Source: Megalonaias nervosa (lineage: Eukaryota; Mollusca; Bivalvia; Unionida; Unionidae). Taken from it: a DNA stretch of 64,000 nucleotides. Positions 9,231-22,837 of the stretch are shown piece by piece. The DNA lies in assembly GCA_016617855.1 (NCBI GenBank), contig JAECUM010033191.1, positions 1 to 64,000 of the forward strand. The letters are read 5' to 3'. Positions within the stretch are counted from its first letter, which is position 1, and every line of letters begins with the position of its first letter. The notes below the pieces were generated by a model. That model was not told the DNA's origin and searched no databases. It saw only the letters and a program-made list of their open reading frames with translations. Position numbers and translations under genes: made by a program.

Positions 9231-12200
9231 ATCACCAGTGAGTATGCATGAAACAAATGGGATTTATTCCCGATATATATTGAATATTCTTAACAAATAA
9301 GACTTAAAACTTTATATTTTTGTACGAAATAAGACATTTCCTGGTAGGAAGGAATGGAAACACCTTGCATGGAATACCATAAATGAATATGAGAACAATC
9401 GCTTTAAGAACATGTGCTTTTAATGATCGATCTTTTGAAAGATTAAAAAATATACATCATTCCAATTAAACCAGCTATGTATTCCTATTTATATATTTTA
9501 TGTACAAGTTTGTGATTTATATATGTAATTGTACACATTTTCCTTGTCATTCGCATGTCTATACCAGTTCTCTGTGTTATTAATCTCCGAAAGGAGGAAA
9601 TAAAGATGGAATGAATGGGGAAAAACTTTTTCTCGAGTGGCAGACTCTCAAGTTTTTTCACTCGCATGATGTTGTTATACATATTGCTAACCAAATACGT
9701 CTGGGCACAAAATAAACAGTCTGCTTGCTCAGAGTGAAGAACATGTATTCCGTCTTAGGCCAAACAAGAAAATGTGTGTGTTTAATAAAGCAGTGGTCTT
9801 AAAATAGTTAGACAGGTCATTTTTTGTACATGGACTTATTGGGTATCTAATAGCTAATTTTATTACCCGGATAAAAATATGAACCTGCAGGTACCCAAGT
9901 ACCCGTTGACACCTTTAGTTATTTTTTTTTAAAAGAAAAATGTTACGCATATTTGTTGTGATATTTTCTGATTTTTTTTTATTGAATTATTTTTTATCTT
10001 TTTATGATGGGGAAAAAAGTGCTAGGGTTGGCAGTGCGAGACGGGTGGTTGACTTACCCGAAACAAGCATATTGTTTCTTCAGCCTCAGTAATAATACAG
10101 AGATTTTCACCAATTTGAATGCAGTGTATATTTAATTTGTAATGTGTTTAACTTTTGTCTGTGGTTGTAAGTTGTAAACAACATGTTTATGTAGCAAAAA
10201 TTTAAGGTCAGTCTTGTCTAAAACTGAACTGTGTTATTCCATAAGAAATCTTCACATTCTGTTACTTCACCATATTCATTGTCCATCCTATGATGTGACT
10301 AAAAGGAAATTAAAAATAAAATTAAAAACAAACTTGGATGAGAGAGTTAAGAGAAAGTTTGAATATGAAAATAAAAAAGTATTATACAAACTGGATGCCA
10401 TCACGAGTTTAAATTTGTGACCTCTTATTTGGCAGCTGGGATGCACAGAACGAAGAATGTGTATTATTATATTCAAGATGTGATGTCAGTATAAAGACCT
10501 TTTACCATTGATTATACTAAAGAAACATGAAAATGAATTATAACGTTCCGTTACAGTTTATAAATTTGCATAATTTTTATGCCTCAGCTTGTTAATAGCG
10601 AGTAAGAAATAAACAATTAAGAAAGCTTGTACATAAAAATAAAATATATTGGATGAACAAGTTTAAAAGAAAGACAAAAGTGGGTGTTTATAGAAAATAT
10701 GTCAAGTGAAAAGATGTATATAAAGAAATTTAATAAATAAATAGAATTTACAGTAGTTTTTAGATATAATTCAAGAGTAATTATTTAAATTATTAATTGG
10801 AATTACCAAGAGCTTATTGACTTTTAGTACTACTTTGGAATTATTGTGAATTCTTGCGAAGACAATCTAGTCCACCTTTGTGGGACATTAGGACATTTAA
10901 GACTTGTATTTTTTTTTTTAACATTCTGTAGTTTTTATTTATGGCAGGACATTTATGATTATTTAGAATTTAATTCACAATGCTGTGTCTCTTCAGTTTT
11001 TACTTTGTCTTGTAGAGAAATGAATAACTTGTTGATTGACTTAAATTAATCATTTAGTTTCTTTTAGTTACACATTTTAGAGTCAAATCACAATGAAATG
11101 TATATGTTACATACTTATTATAAGCAAATATCCCCTCTTTCATGGATATGAACTGGGTTTGTTTGCATGCAAAGCAGCCATAATTATCGCATCACCATGC
11201 AAGTATCTGATAATAGCTTAGATTATTTGGTTACAGTGTTATCAATGTGGAAATGCAGATATTTACAATATTTCACTCCAGTGATTTGTCAAATTTATTT
11301 CACTTGGAAAATCCAGTAAATTGCATCCTAGCATGGAATTTAATAATACATGGGTTGTTGTTGTTGTTGTTGTTGTGGATACGTTGTTTAGGTTCTGTTT
11401 TGTATCTTTTTTTAATGTACATTAAAGTTGTAATGGTTATTTTATTCTTTATGCCATATATTTATTTGAGCTGCTTGTACGAACTTTAATTTAAATATGC
11501 AAACCTGCATTATCAGTGTAACATAATTATAAATTGTATTATTTTCTAATAAAGGTGTCACTTGTGAGCCTTTTTTAATAGACAAAAAAAAAAAATTCGG
11601 AAATAATGACTGGCAATTACAAATAAGAACAGGAGACATGCTTCTTACAATGATACTTTCTCAAGATGCGTATCAAAAGATAAAATAAATCGAACAAGAC
11701 AGTGCTTAAATAGTGTTTATATTTGCTTAGGTGTTTGTTTATGGTTGAAACATAATGGGGAATTACAGCGATGAACTAATATTAGTCAGATATTAAAATA
11801 AAATAATGAGCGACTCTTAATTATTACAAGATATTTTTTACATATTCTGCAGTAGTATTGTGGGATATCCAGACCTGCCAACTTTATGATTTTGTAGCTA
11901 GGTCTTATGAAAATGACCCTTAAAATACGGACTTGGGAATAAAAGCAAAAACAAAAGAAATGATTGTTGCCAAAAATCGGGATAACTGGTTCATCTGTGT
12001 CCAATTTGGATCTGGGTTTCAAATTTAGAGTTGGTGAAATTAGGTAGGGAACCAGACTAACTTTACAACAGTGCCTCAGATGCTTTAAAGTGCACTGTTT
12101 TTTCAAGTAAAGTGTCTGCATGATCAAGAGGTTGATTATGGATTTTTTTTTTTTTTAAATGCGTCCTGCAGGCGACACATGTTGAACACGAAATGGAAAT

Positions 12201-13554
12201 TAAGCTTCTTAAAAATCCGCACAGAACTATATTCAGAATCTTCTGAATAAAAGTAGAAAGGGACACAATTGCATTTATTGGACCTCACGTGTGAATTTGA
12301 GTACGTCTTGTGGCAGGGGATATGATTGCCGTCGTCGTGTGAAATGGTTAAAAAAAAATTGCAAGATTTACATCAAGTTCAGAAATAGCAACAACACATT
12401 AAGGCGCATTGGGTTTGGAACTGAAGATTGTGCAACTGGACTAAATAAGGTCTACCTGTACTTTACACACTTTTCAGTTGAACATAGTGTGTCGCTGCAT
12501 GTTTTGAATGCCAAACTTTTAAATAGGTTTTCGAACTTTACAATAGCAGTTTATGATATTTTGTTAACACCTTACTGAAAACTGGTCAAACGTGTGGAAA
12601 AAATCAACTGCCTTATTGAGACAGTCTTGTCAGGGTTGACAGGTCTGTAATATCACATGAGCACTATTCTTTCAAGTGGACACTTCATAAATTTCTTGCT
12701 GATTATGCCAAAACTCATACAAAAACAAGATAACAAAACTTTATTTTCCCACCCACCACCTAACTATTAGCTCCCAAATCTACATGTATATGTTTGGTAT
12801 CTTTTAATCCAATGTATGTGTGTGTGCATGCGTTTATTTTATGATTACATATGAGCCCAGGGGTCTGGCTATCATATATAGTAAGAGCGGTTAATAGAAC
12901 ACCAAAATACACTAAAAAAAAACAAAATACACCAAAACACACAGTGAAATAAATAGTTATTTACATCTTTTATGTGTATATATTGCTATACAGCCTGATA
13001 TTAATGATTTTTAGTTGTGTAAATAATAATAATAATAAGCAAACAAACTTTGAAGCAATTTTGATATGAATTTATGTTTTACCAATTTCTGGCACAGTCC
13101 ATGTAATGACCTCGCTCAGTAACACTTGATTTTATAAGATTGGAGAGGTATGATGAATCGTGGATTGGTTGGAACTTACAATATAGGAGTGGGATCATGA
13201 TTGTGAGAGTCCAAAATCTGTACATGTATTTACATACTTTTGGTGGAAATCTCATACACTTGTGTATTTTAAAGTAAGGACATAACAGGCATAATAAGCT
13301 AAAAGTTATCTAATCAAGTAGGACAGCATGACTTCATTAAACAAATGGAGCTATAAATAATTTTTTTAAAAATAATTTCTATAAAAAAAATCACTGAAAT
13401 CTAATTTTATTTTGCTTTTTTATCATTATTCAAACACATTCAAATTATAATACATTTATTTTCATGAGTAGTATGGTACAAAATATGTGTATTTCGGTGT
13501 TCAAGTGTATTTCAGTGTTTCTAGTAAACCCTTGCAAGAGTATGTAAAGCATAA
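9231..13554. other. Non-coding AT-rich stretch
   Basis: No convincing exon or mobile-element protein on either strand. It holds a diverged piece of the 6.7-8.8 kb repeat (10005-10085), a (TTG)n tract at 11354-11377, poly-A/T runs and small open frames with no recognisable motif. Confidence 0.6.
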
Positions 13555-13812
13555 GGGCCAACAATTTATTATTTTATTCCACAAATTAGACAGGGGCCTA
13601 TCAATAAGGTTTGGATAGGGGCCCACAATTTATTATTTTAATCCATAAATTAGACAGGGGCCTATCAATAAGATTTGCATAGGGGCCCACAATTTATTAT
13701 TTTAATCGATAAATTAGGCAGGGGCCTATCGGTAAGGTTTGCATAGGGGCCCACAATTTATTATTTTAATCCATAAATTAGGCAGGGGCCTATCAGTAAG
13801 GTTTGCATAGGG
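13555..13812. repeat. Minisatellite, ~64 bp x 4
   Basis: Four near-identical units built on GGGCCCACAATTTATTATTT and ATAAATTAGACAGGGGCCTA. The first unit is slightly diverged. No gene overlaps it. Confidence 0.9.
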
Positions 13813-14069
13813 CCCAGATATACAATCTATGACACTATATGAGCCTGTGAAACTCTGCATGTAGTAAGTTTAGTTATATTTTGTAAGTGCATGTTGCATT
13901 TATAGTATTTTTATTATTGATGACTACATGCAAGATTGGTTGATTGATTGACAACCAATGTGTTGTCCTCAGACAACAAAGTTATCATTATTATATAAAT
14001 ACATCAGACTGTTCATAGCTTGCTCATTTCATTTTGGGAATGTCTGTAATTTTCATGATGTGAGAACTA

Positions 14070-14236
14070 GATCTCTCCATGTAGACTGTGTCCTTGGTTC
14101 CATCCAACATGTAACATTTCATCAATGTAGACTTTGTTTTTGGTTCCATTCTACACATAAAGATCCATCCATGCAGACTGTGTATATATTTTGCTTTAGT
14201 GATGTGAATCTTGTTTCCATTCTACTTGTAAAGATA
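14070..14236. repeat. Degenerate ~55-bp tandem repeat x 3
   Basis: Repeats of CCATGTAGACTGTG followed by CTTGGTTCCATTCTAC, each increasingly diverged. It overlaps a chance 101-codon plus-strand frame that is not called. Confidence 0.6.
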
Positions 14237-14536
14237 AACCATCCCAAAGTCTTCAAGACCTGATCTTCAGTTGACGAGGGATGCATATGTCATTTTCGTT
14301 CATTAGCAGACAATTACTTGATCGGTAACACATGACTTCGGGAAGTAACATATGATTATGTAAGATATTAATTTTTTTTGTTTGTTACAAATTAACATTT
14401 GAATGGCACATTTGTTGTTGTAGTTCTAAAACCCATGAAATTAATTTGTTGTAACTTTTCAAAGGACCAAAAAAAACAAAAAAACCTGTTGATAATTTAC
14501 ATCACATGATAGGATATTCATCACATCCATTATAAA

Positions 14537-14675
14537 CCATTGGAAGCTATTGGCAAGCTTTCACACATACCCACATTGGCCAAGCCAGAGACTCGAACAT
14601 ATATCAACAGAGGTGAGATGGCAGTGAGCGGAAAAGGTGAGCACTTTCAACATGTGGCATTCTGGGGCTCCTTAT
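14537..14675 (-). mobile_element. SINE family B, truncated copy
   Basis: Reverse complement matches the 5' half of the copy at 8977: the box B region, GAGATGGCAGTGA on the plus strand, and TATTGGCAAGCTTTC. The CAA tail and distal body are missing, and the head is diverged. Confidence 0.7.
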
Positions 14676-14679
14676 GTTT

Positions 14680-17619
14680 TAAAAAATTGTTTTTAATCAA
14701 CTTTAACTTGAAAAATGTGCAACTTTGCCGAGACTTTAAGCAGTTTGATATTTTGTTGTTGTTGTGGAAGTGTACAATCTTTTTCATGAATGATATCAAA
14801 CAACAGTTCATAATATTTATATTATAATGTCAAAAATCGTTTTGTAAATTTCAACAAGTAATTTATTTCCCAAGAATATGAAGTGAAAATTTAAAAAGAA
14901 CTCGCAGTATTTTGAAATTAAATCTCCAAAGGTCCTGCAAGTTTTTTGTCGAGTCCATATTTATGTAGCTCCAATTGAATTATGTTGGCATTTAAAATAA
15001 GTTCCGATATTGTATGTGATGTGTGTGTAGTCTCGAATGTTCCAATGGCCCGGAGTGTGATCTTGTGCTAAGTCTCTTGATGTATCACAGTTATATAATC
15101 TGAAATGGCCTTGTCTGAATTCTTTAAAAATTCCATGAATATTTTTGAGCACATTATAATTCCTGTAAATAATAATTTGAATAAATTCACCCAAACTGAA
15201 ACACGAACAAAACAGTTAGAATGAGTCTGCTTCAGATGTTAATGCAAGAATGAGTAATTTTCAAGTAAACAGCGTTATAAAAAAAAAGCAAAGACATAAT
15301 AATAGAACCAGGATGTAGGTCACTCTTTTCTCTGAAATAATCAAAGTTATTATGTTTAGGTATTTCCAAGTGAAATAATATGTCTAAGGCTTGATTAAAG
15401 AAAACAAACCAAACCATGTTTACCCCCAAATATAATGATCTAAATATTTAACCTATACTCTTGAGATAAAAATTAGCTATATACATTTTAAAAATAAATG
15501 TCATTGGTCAGGTAGACTATTAGCCTGATTGTGGACAAGGTCAAGTGCAAAATGCAGATGTACATAACATACTATCATTAGGAGAAGCCAGCAAACAATA
15601 CATATTAAAGACACATAAATGGCACATTTATTCTGTTTAATTTTCATAAGATTATAATTCTGTATGTATGTGTGCACACACACACACACACACAGATTTT
15701 TGTTTTATCAGAAAATATACAAGAGTCAACAAAATGACCAGTCAAAATTTCAGTTCTAGAACATTTTACGTTTTGTAAACAAGGCTTGATAAATGTCAAG
15801 AAACCACCTTTTTTTAAAAGATGCAAAAAAATTACTCAGACTTGTTTCCGTAAGACCACTGGAATTGAATCACTGCCAATTTTTGGAAGCATGAACACAA
15901 CTTGTGTATAAAGATCAAAAGAATACTTGCATGTTCATGACCTTGATACTTGCCTCAATTAAAGTTCACTGCATGTGGGTCAAAGTTCACTGCATGAGGT
16001 TCAATTGTAGAATTTGAGAAGAGAAAAAGTCCTAAGAAAAGAAAGAGATGAGATTGACAGACTTGCAGGTAATATACTAATATGAACATACTGTTTTTGA
16101 TAATGGACAACATTGTGTTGAGAATTGCAATTTGGCAGGCACAGCAGTAAATAATGATCTGCAGAAGTATGGCCTGGGTGATTATATGGAGCAAGCTTAT
16201 AAGGTCATTTTATTTTATGCATTAAATTGTGGAGGAAAATACTGCACAGCAACAATGCAGTGTAATATACCCACACAACACATAATTCAACCAATAAAAA
16301 GGGGAAAACTTGTTATAATTACTCCTTTGCTTCCTGATAATACAATTCTCAGATTGGAATTTCATGACTATGTGCTGCTTATTTTCTACTATCTGCTATC
16401 TTGACCACTTGTAACTTGTACCACCATGAAGAAGACATTTTAAACTTTTCCCCCAATCTTCTTATAGTACCTTACAAAATTTTCAAGGAAATATTTTTGC
16501 TGAAGGAATCTGGTGCTGTGCCGTTGAACTGCAGTCCTATAATCTTCATTTTACTTGCCAACATGACAACTCCATGATTTGACAACTCCATGATTTGACA
16601 ACTCCATGACAACTGATACCTAATTCTATGAGCAGTTGCTGCACATGAATTGGTAATACTTGCAACAAAATTTCCCAAATTAGGGTGCACAATTGTGACA
16701 GTGCAAATTCAAAAAAGTGGCCTGTTTGAAAATGAGGCTGCTTGGATAGTTTTGTGTCTGTATGACTTCAGATTTGCTGTGTGCATTTTTTTTTTTGTCA
16801 CTAACCTTTCTCCAGGCTATAAATGAGGAGAAATTACTGTCTCAATACTGAATTAGGATTCTTTCATGGAAAACCACATTTAATCTTTTGCAACTGTATT
16901 TTTTGGTTTTAAAGAAACTAAATTTGTGTAGGATAATCCTTTATAGAATGGGGTGAGGCTCGCCAAATAAATCTGTAATATCAAAGCAAACAATTATTGT
17001 GGGATTTATGTTTTTATTCATTATCAAGAAATGGCAATATATTTTTCTTAGGCAGCAAATAAATAATAATAATGATAGTATTTCAGACTAAACAACAATG
17101 CTAACAGTAACAACAAAAAGGAGATGTATAACATATCTAATAAAAATTAACCAAAGGAAATGATTCAGAAGAAAGGAATTTATAAATAGTTGATCTTTTA
17201 GGGGTAAAAATATATTTATTTAAGCATTGATATTGTGTGTAAATTTCTAGTACAGCAGAATAACAAAAACATATTTACTTCTCTTTAATTATGGGCAATA
17301 GATCTTGATATTAATAATTTTATTATTATTAAATGATTTGATATTTTCCACATTCAAGAAAAGTATACATTTGGTAATAATATTAAGTACAACAAAATAG
17401 AATTACAGAAAATTAGAAGATAATTTAATGTTACATTTAATTTATTTAAAATACAGGTAAAAATATATTCTATATACAAGTCAATTTTGTGCATACATGG
17501 GTTACCCAACTCATCTTGCATTTATTTCTTAGCAACAGTTCTGCTGATTAAATAAATTAGTTTTATTTATAAACCTAAGAAAAGATGTGGTTGTCAGAAT
17601 TTAAAATGCTTAAACAGAA

Positions 17620-17653
<34 letters not shown>

Positions 17654-18063
17654 TTTGAATGCAAAGAAATCGCAGCCTGTAATGATTCTTGCATGGTAAA
17701 AATCATCAAATTCTCGCACATCCATTAGGTCAAGAAACTTGCAAAGTAAAGAGTCCTGAAAAATCAAGAGAGGTATATGATAATTTTAAAGACAAGAAAT
17801 TCCATTCTATCTCACCAGGACAAGTTCGGACATCATAAGATAGGACTGTGATACCTTTGTTCATACAGCTGCCTAATGATGTTTTTCTGTTGGGGTTTAG
17901 CACTTGACAAAACAGAATCTGATAGTTCTGATGTTGAGACTTTGGCAGTTTACAAACAGAGTTCTATTTTTCTGGTATAAAAACTAGTAATTTATTGCGC
18001 ACTATATTCGCCATTTTTAAAACAAACATAAACAGCAATTGTTTAAAACATTTCTTGGTTGAA
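14680..18063. other. Non-coding stretch with microsatellites
   Basis: (CA)n lies at 15674-15693 and (TG)n at 17623-17650. An 18-bp tandem triplet (CAACTCCATGATTTGA) lies at 16567-16608. A short open stretch at 16140-16200, bounded by AG and GT, is too weak to call as an exon. Confidence 0.6.
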
Positions 18064-18265
18064 GCGTGTGTGCATGTGTGATTTGGACTTTTACTGTAGC
18101 TTTAACAATTTTTTAGTCATATTACTACAGTGTCTGCAGTGTAGCAATTATAGTGAAGTTTGGCACCAGGTCATCATTCTGCAAACATGTAGCATCATGT
18201 CCCACCAAGTCACATTAACCTGACACCAGGTCGACCAGTCCTGACATTAATCTCTTAATGCTGAG
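18064..18265 (-). mobile_element. SINE family A, 5'-truncated copy
   Basis: Contains the family-A body (GTAGCATCATGTCCCACC, GTCACATTAACCTGACACC, GACCAGTCCTGAC on the plus strand) and the 3' GT-rich tail at 18064-18080. The tRNA-like head beyond 18265 is missing, the usual sign of incomplete reverse transcription. Confidence 0.75.
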
Positions 18266-18999
18266 CTTCAGGTAAGGCATTTCGTTCTTTTGTTGTAGTC
18301 GTATATTGCCATTGGGCATGCATGAATTGTTAGTTTACTTGCTATTTAATTTTGTGCAAATATCTGCTATTCCATGCCACCTAAGTAAGCCACAGAAATC
18401 AAGGACACCTGGAATGTCCCCATTCGTCTTCTTCTGACCAAAGCTCTCACCTTTTTCACTCAAGCAATATACTCAAGTGATATAAGTATTTTTTAAATCT
18501 ATGTCCAGTCTCTCCTATTTTGTGCTGACCGCTCCCAAGCTTGACACTAAACTTGTGAGAGTCACATCCGAGTCTAATAATTCTGAATTGTGAATTTTAT
18601 TACCTTGTGATAGCTATTAATTTCCGTGTACTATGCATACTTCTGATTTCCGAGAGGTTTGCAAAATCAGATTAGCTTGCAGCAGCCGTTGACTTTTGTG
18701 ATCTTGATCCAGGTGTTTCAGTGACTTGAGCTTTTAATAACATCAATCGATGTCCTTTCCATGCCACCACACAAGTTGTATTTTAAAGAGGGCTTTTTTC
18801 GGCCATAATGATAGCCTATATGATAATATGATACATATGTGGTGGGAGGAGTAGAAGTTAGGTGTGTGTGATATGCTGTATGTCAGCTATAGATGTGTCT
18901 GTATTGTGTGTGCTATAAGATTGCATGTTTTTATTGTGTTTATTGTGATGGGGAGAGATGGGTATTCAGGTTGTTTTTTTTTTTTTGTTTTTTTTAATT

Positions 19000-20149
19000 G
19001 GGGATGGCAATTTTTTTTCTGAGAGGTTTTTGGGGCAGTTGTTGTTTATTTGTTAGGGGTTGGCATGTTGCATTTTTGCATAACTGCTTCCCTCCATGTC
19101 TGCTACTTTCCTTATTCTAGACTGCTTTCTTGTTTTCTTTGTTTCTCTTTATGTTCTTTATTACTACATTTCCATTGTTGCTCCTGCTTCTGGTCTTCTT
19201 TATATCTGCTGCTACTGCCTTGTCCCTGGTCCAGCTATGGTATCTCTTTTCCTGCTTTTTTATCTTAATTATTGCTGCTTCTTTCTGTAGCTACTTGTCC
19301 TCTTCTCCCCATGCCTGCTGCGATGTTTCCCTCTTTCCTTTTTATGATCTTCTTTATTACCTGTTCTTTTTTAACGTCTTGTCCTGTCATGCCTATTTTG
19401 CTTTTTTATGTCCTTAGTTCGTTATGTTTTCATTGTGTGAATTTTGTTTTTCTTATGACTCTCCTTATCTGGGAAGGGTGATATTTTCACTTATCACTGG
19501 CCTTGGTATAAATCTTACCATGACCTAATGTTGATGTTATTACAGTGTTTTATTTTTTGTTTTGTTACTTAGACACTTAGGCTTGTTTGCCCCCAGCTCT
19601 TTATTCAAGTCGTTGCTATACAGCTATGTCTTCTGACCACTATTTTTTTGTCGTAGCAGGGGGATGGGGAAGAAGGGTAGACAGGTTCGATAATTGTGGA
19701 AGGACTATTAATTTTTTGTAACTTTTGACTTAGCTTTGTTTGTTTTCCATCACTGTTTTAGTTTAGGTTGTTGCTAAACAGCTGGGTATGTTTCAACCAC
19801 TCCATTTTTTGTCGTGGTTAGGGTTCATTATTATTCTTTATTTTATATATATATATAAATCTCTTATATTGTCTCTTTTCTCAACGTTATTTATATTTAT
19901 AAATGTTTCTGTTTTTCTGCTTGATATGTAGCTGTGCCCTTTGTACATCGTAGGTTAGGTTTTAGCATGTGTTCAAGTGTTTCCAGAGTTGGCCAGTGGA
20001 GGCAGTTTGTTTTTGTGAGCCCTTTGTGTATAGTCCTGCACATCCTGCTAATAGGATTCTACCTGTCCTTGTCCTATTTATTATAGTTGCACTGTATGGA
20101 TTTTTGAAAGTTGGTTAATTTCTGTTCCTAGTTGCTTTCTTTCTCTGTT
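19000..20149 (-). other. LINE 3' portion / UTR, with a local duplication
   Basis: No clear protein after the RNase H region. Minus-strand sequence near 19.9-20.05 kb still looks weakly coding. A piece of about 65 bp is repeated at 19600-19670 and 19755-19820 (GTTGCTA-ACAGCT, ACCAC-TTTTTTGTCGT). Plus-strand T-rich overlapping frames at 19050-19480 are compositional shadows. Confidence 0.45.
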
Positions 20150-20640
20150 GTGCATTTATTTACTTATGGTCGACTTATTCCATTTGTCTGCCCATATTGC
20201 GTTTATTTTATTTCTGATGATACTATTTATTTCAGTAACTCTGCAAGTGAGCTGTTTAGTTGTTGGTTCATTGAAACTGTTTTTCACTTCTGTGTCTGCT
20301 TTTGTGTTCCCTGGTATTTGTATGAGGGAGGGGTTCCATATGAACTCTACATTTTTATTGGTTAGCCCTATTTGTTTGTTTAGGGATTTTGTGTAATTTA
20401 TGTATTCGTTCTATTCTTTGACTTGTCAGATGCCGAGGATTGGAGGACACTGCGCGAGTTGCTCAGTATTACTGCTTTTGTTATTGGTATTGCTTTGATG
20501 AGGGTTAGGGCTGGTATTATTGCCATGAATTACACAGTATATATAGCGCATTCATCTGATAGTCTTTGTCCAAATTCTAGACCTAATTGGGGGATGACTA
20601 CACCTGTTGCAGTTTTATTTTGTTTTGTTTTTTGTTTTCA
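20150..20640 (-). pseudogene. LINE ORF2 RNase H domain, broken
   Basis: Minus-strand reading shows the type-I RNase H pattern: GVVIPQLGLEFGQRLSDE, then a stop where the catalytic Glu region (normally YTAEL) should be, then TKAVILSNSRSVLQSSAS, where SNS replaces the usual SDS. It ends with VEFIWNPSLIQIPGNTKAD, where a His usually occurs before IPGN. At least two catalytic positions are lost, so the enzyme is dead. The presence of RNase H at all separates this LINE from RTE and most CR1 elements. Confidence 0.75.
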
Positions 20641-20966
20641 ACCCATCTGTGTAGATTTTGGTGTAGGCTTAATACTTGTGTTCAGTGTAGTTTAAAATTG
20701 TTGACCATAGGCCTACCAGGTCATCTTGCTTGCTTCCTATTTATTGGAGTTTAAACCAATTTGAGGTGTCAGGCAGGTCCACGGGGGGTGGGTGGGTGGG
20801 AAATAGTATCTTAGTTTGACTGGTTTAATCTCTGGGATTTGTATTTCTTTTCTGAGGTCTGCCATTATTTTTCTGCAACATATTTTAATAACATTATTTG
20901 CAGAATGGTTTGTCGCACTTTGCAAGAGCTTTGAGCATGAGGTGGTTATTGTCATGAACTGATGCT

Positions 20967-21312
20967 CTAGTGAAGTACCAGAACATCATTTCTTTTCATG
21001 TTTGTTGAAGTGGGGGTTCTCCAATTAATACTTGAATTTCTTGTAGGGCTTTGGATTGGACTGTATCCAATTTCTGTAGTAACATACATAGTATTTGCTG
21101 ATTCACATACTTGACAGCCATAGTCAAGTTTAGCCCTTGGTAGAGTCCTGTAGAGGGTGATTAGTGTCCATTGGTTAATTCCCCAGTTGATGCCTTTGAG
21201 GTTGCGGAGCAAGTTGATATTCTGACTCCACCATATATTTATGATGTCCACGAGAGCTCATCAGCGAGAATCATACTGTAGCTAAGAAAGTTACTTGTTT
21301 TTCAAATTTTAT
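20967..21312 (-). pseudogene. LINE reverse transcriptase thumb/connection region, broken
   Basis: The minus-strand frame 21251-20967 includes INLLRNLKGINWGINQWT and LYRTLPRAKLDYGCQVC, the conserved post-palm motif of I/Nimb and Jockey-type LINEs (WG-D--TLL-LYR-LIRSKLDYGC-VY). Its AKLDYGC core is well kept. It is separated from the palm region by the inserted duplicate at 21313-21475. Confidence 0.8.
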
Positions 21313-21475
21313 TGTCCAATGCGGACTTGTATTTTTCCTATCAGTTAGGAAGTTGGCTATCCATTTACAGTTATTCCCTAGTGTTTAAGTTTATATATCA
21401 GCACTTTAGTTCACAACTTCACACTGGGCCATATGCCTTCTCCAGGTCAAGGAAGATGGCAGTAAGTACTCTATT
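21313..21475 (-). repeat. Duplicate of the LINE palm motif-A region
   Basis: Near copy of 21781-21916. Both contain, on the plus strand, GTCCAATGCGGACTTGTATT, TCAGTTAGGAAGTTGGCTAT and GGCCATATGCCT. On the minus strand this copy still reads FLDLEKAYG, the motif-A aspartate segment. It lies downstream of motifs B and C, out of normal order, so it is an internal rearrangement rather than normal domain structure. Confidence 0.8.
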
Positions 21476-21479
21476 GAGG

Positions 21480-22316
21480 GTTAGCTTTTGTGTGTGTGTG
21501 TGTGTGGGAGGGGAGTTGACTACGGGTTTAAACACTATGGTGCTGGTAAAAATCCCTACTTCTCTGTCCATTTTCCTATCTTGTTTAGCCCTTTTTTGTA
21601 GATGTCTGGTTACTTATTTGCTTTAGGGCATCCATGTGCTGTTGTCATAGCAAATTTTGTTAAGGTATTGGCAGTCAGTGTTTTTTGCAAAGTCATTTAT
21701 TATGATAATAAACAGTGTTGGGTTAATTACTCTTCCTTGTGGTGTGCCGTTATCCATTGTGTTGGTCTTAGTTATCTGGTCCAATGCGGACTTGTATTTT
21801 TCCTCTCAGTTAGGAAGTTGGCTATCCATCTGTACATATTTCCAGTTATTCCAGTTTTTAAGTTTATATTAGGCCATATGCCTACTCTAGGTCTAGGAAG
21901 AAGGCAGTAAGTACGTAGCTTGTTTGTTTCTTTGTCCAGATGCAGTTTTAACTGCAGATTCCAATTGAACGAGATGATCAATAATGCTATGTTTGTTGCA
22001 GAAGCAACTTTGCATGGAGGCTAAGAGACCCTGGCTTTCTAGATGGAATTTAAGTCTGTTATTTATCGTAGTTTCCATTATTTTTTATATGTTGTTTTTT
22101 AGAGAGATTGGTCTGTATGATTTTATATCGTTAATTGGTTTTCCTGGCTTAGGGATTGGAATGATTATGGCCAGCTTCCATCTTTTGAAGATTTCTTCTG
22201 TTTTCCAGATTTTGTTTATGAGGGCCATTCTTGCTGTTACCAGCTGGTTTGATAGGTTTTTGTATATTTCATACCCTAGTGTGTATTCTTCTGGGAGACG
22301 TTGTTTAGGTTCTTAG
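21480..22316 (-). pseudogene. LINE reverse transcriptase fingers/palm, broken
   Basis: Minus-strand order: LAIIIPIPKPGKPINDIKSY followed by RPISL (fingers), LLASMQSCFCNKHSIIDHL (usually QSGFR--RST-DHL), the motif-A region with GITGNMYRWIANFL, then NGTPQGRVINPTLF (motif B) and a degenerate motif C reading CYDNSTW where -FADDSTW is expected. The catalytic double Asp is therefore destroyed. Frames change several times. Confidence 0.8.
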
Positions 22317-22837
22317 TCCATTCAGTGTTTGTACATGGTAAGTTTAATGGCCACTGTTGTCCCCAGCCTCATTAAGATTCATGTGGTTTATTTCTTCAAA
22401 ACGTTTTTATGCTATTGAAATTGGTCATTGAGGTTATTGTTGCTGCTCATGCTGGCAAAGAAATTTGAAAACCAGTCTGCTTTGTTTTTATTTTCAAATC
22501 CGGATATATTTGGGGCTATTGGTTTGCTTTTTTGCCTCCATTTTTCGAATTCTTTGCCATACTTCCTTGGATTTTGTGCTGAGGTCTAGTTTTGAGCAAT
22601 AATCTTTCCACAAGTTTTGCTTTGTTGTCATTATTATTTGTTTGGCTGTTTTATCTTTCTCTTTGAAATTCATGAAATTAAATCTCTATAATGTTTTGTT
22701 CACTTGAATTTGTTTAGGGCATTTTTTTTCTCTCTAATGGCCATTAGTCACTCTATTCAACCACTGTAATGTGGGTTTGTGGATTAACCCTTTTGTTCTG
22801 GGTATTGGGGCTTGAGCTAAAGTAATTAAGGTATCTA

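Noticed and set aside
16132..16201. Short exon-like segment bounded by AG and GT
   Set aside because: Weak acceptor without a pyrimidine tract, weak donor (GTCATT) and no neighbouring exon.
19050..19481. Four overlapping hydrophobic plus-strand frames
   Set aside because: T-rich composition at the LINE 3' end gives Leu/Phe/Ser-rich frames in every register; no signal-peptide, start-context or family evidence.
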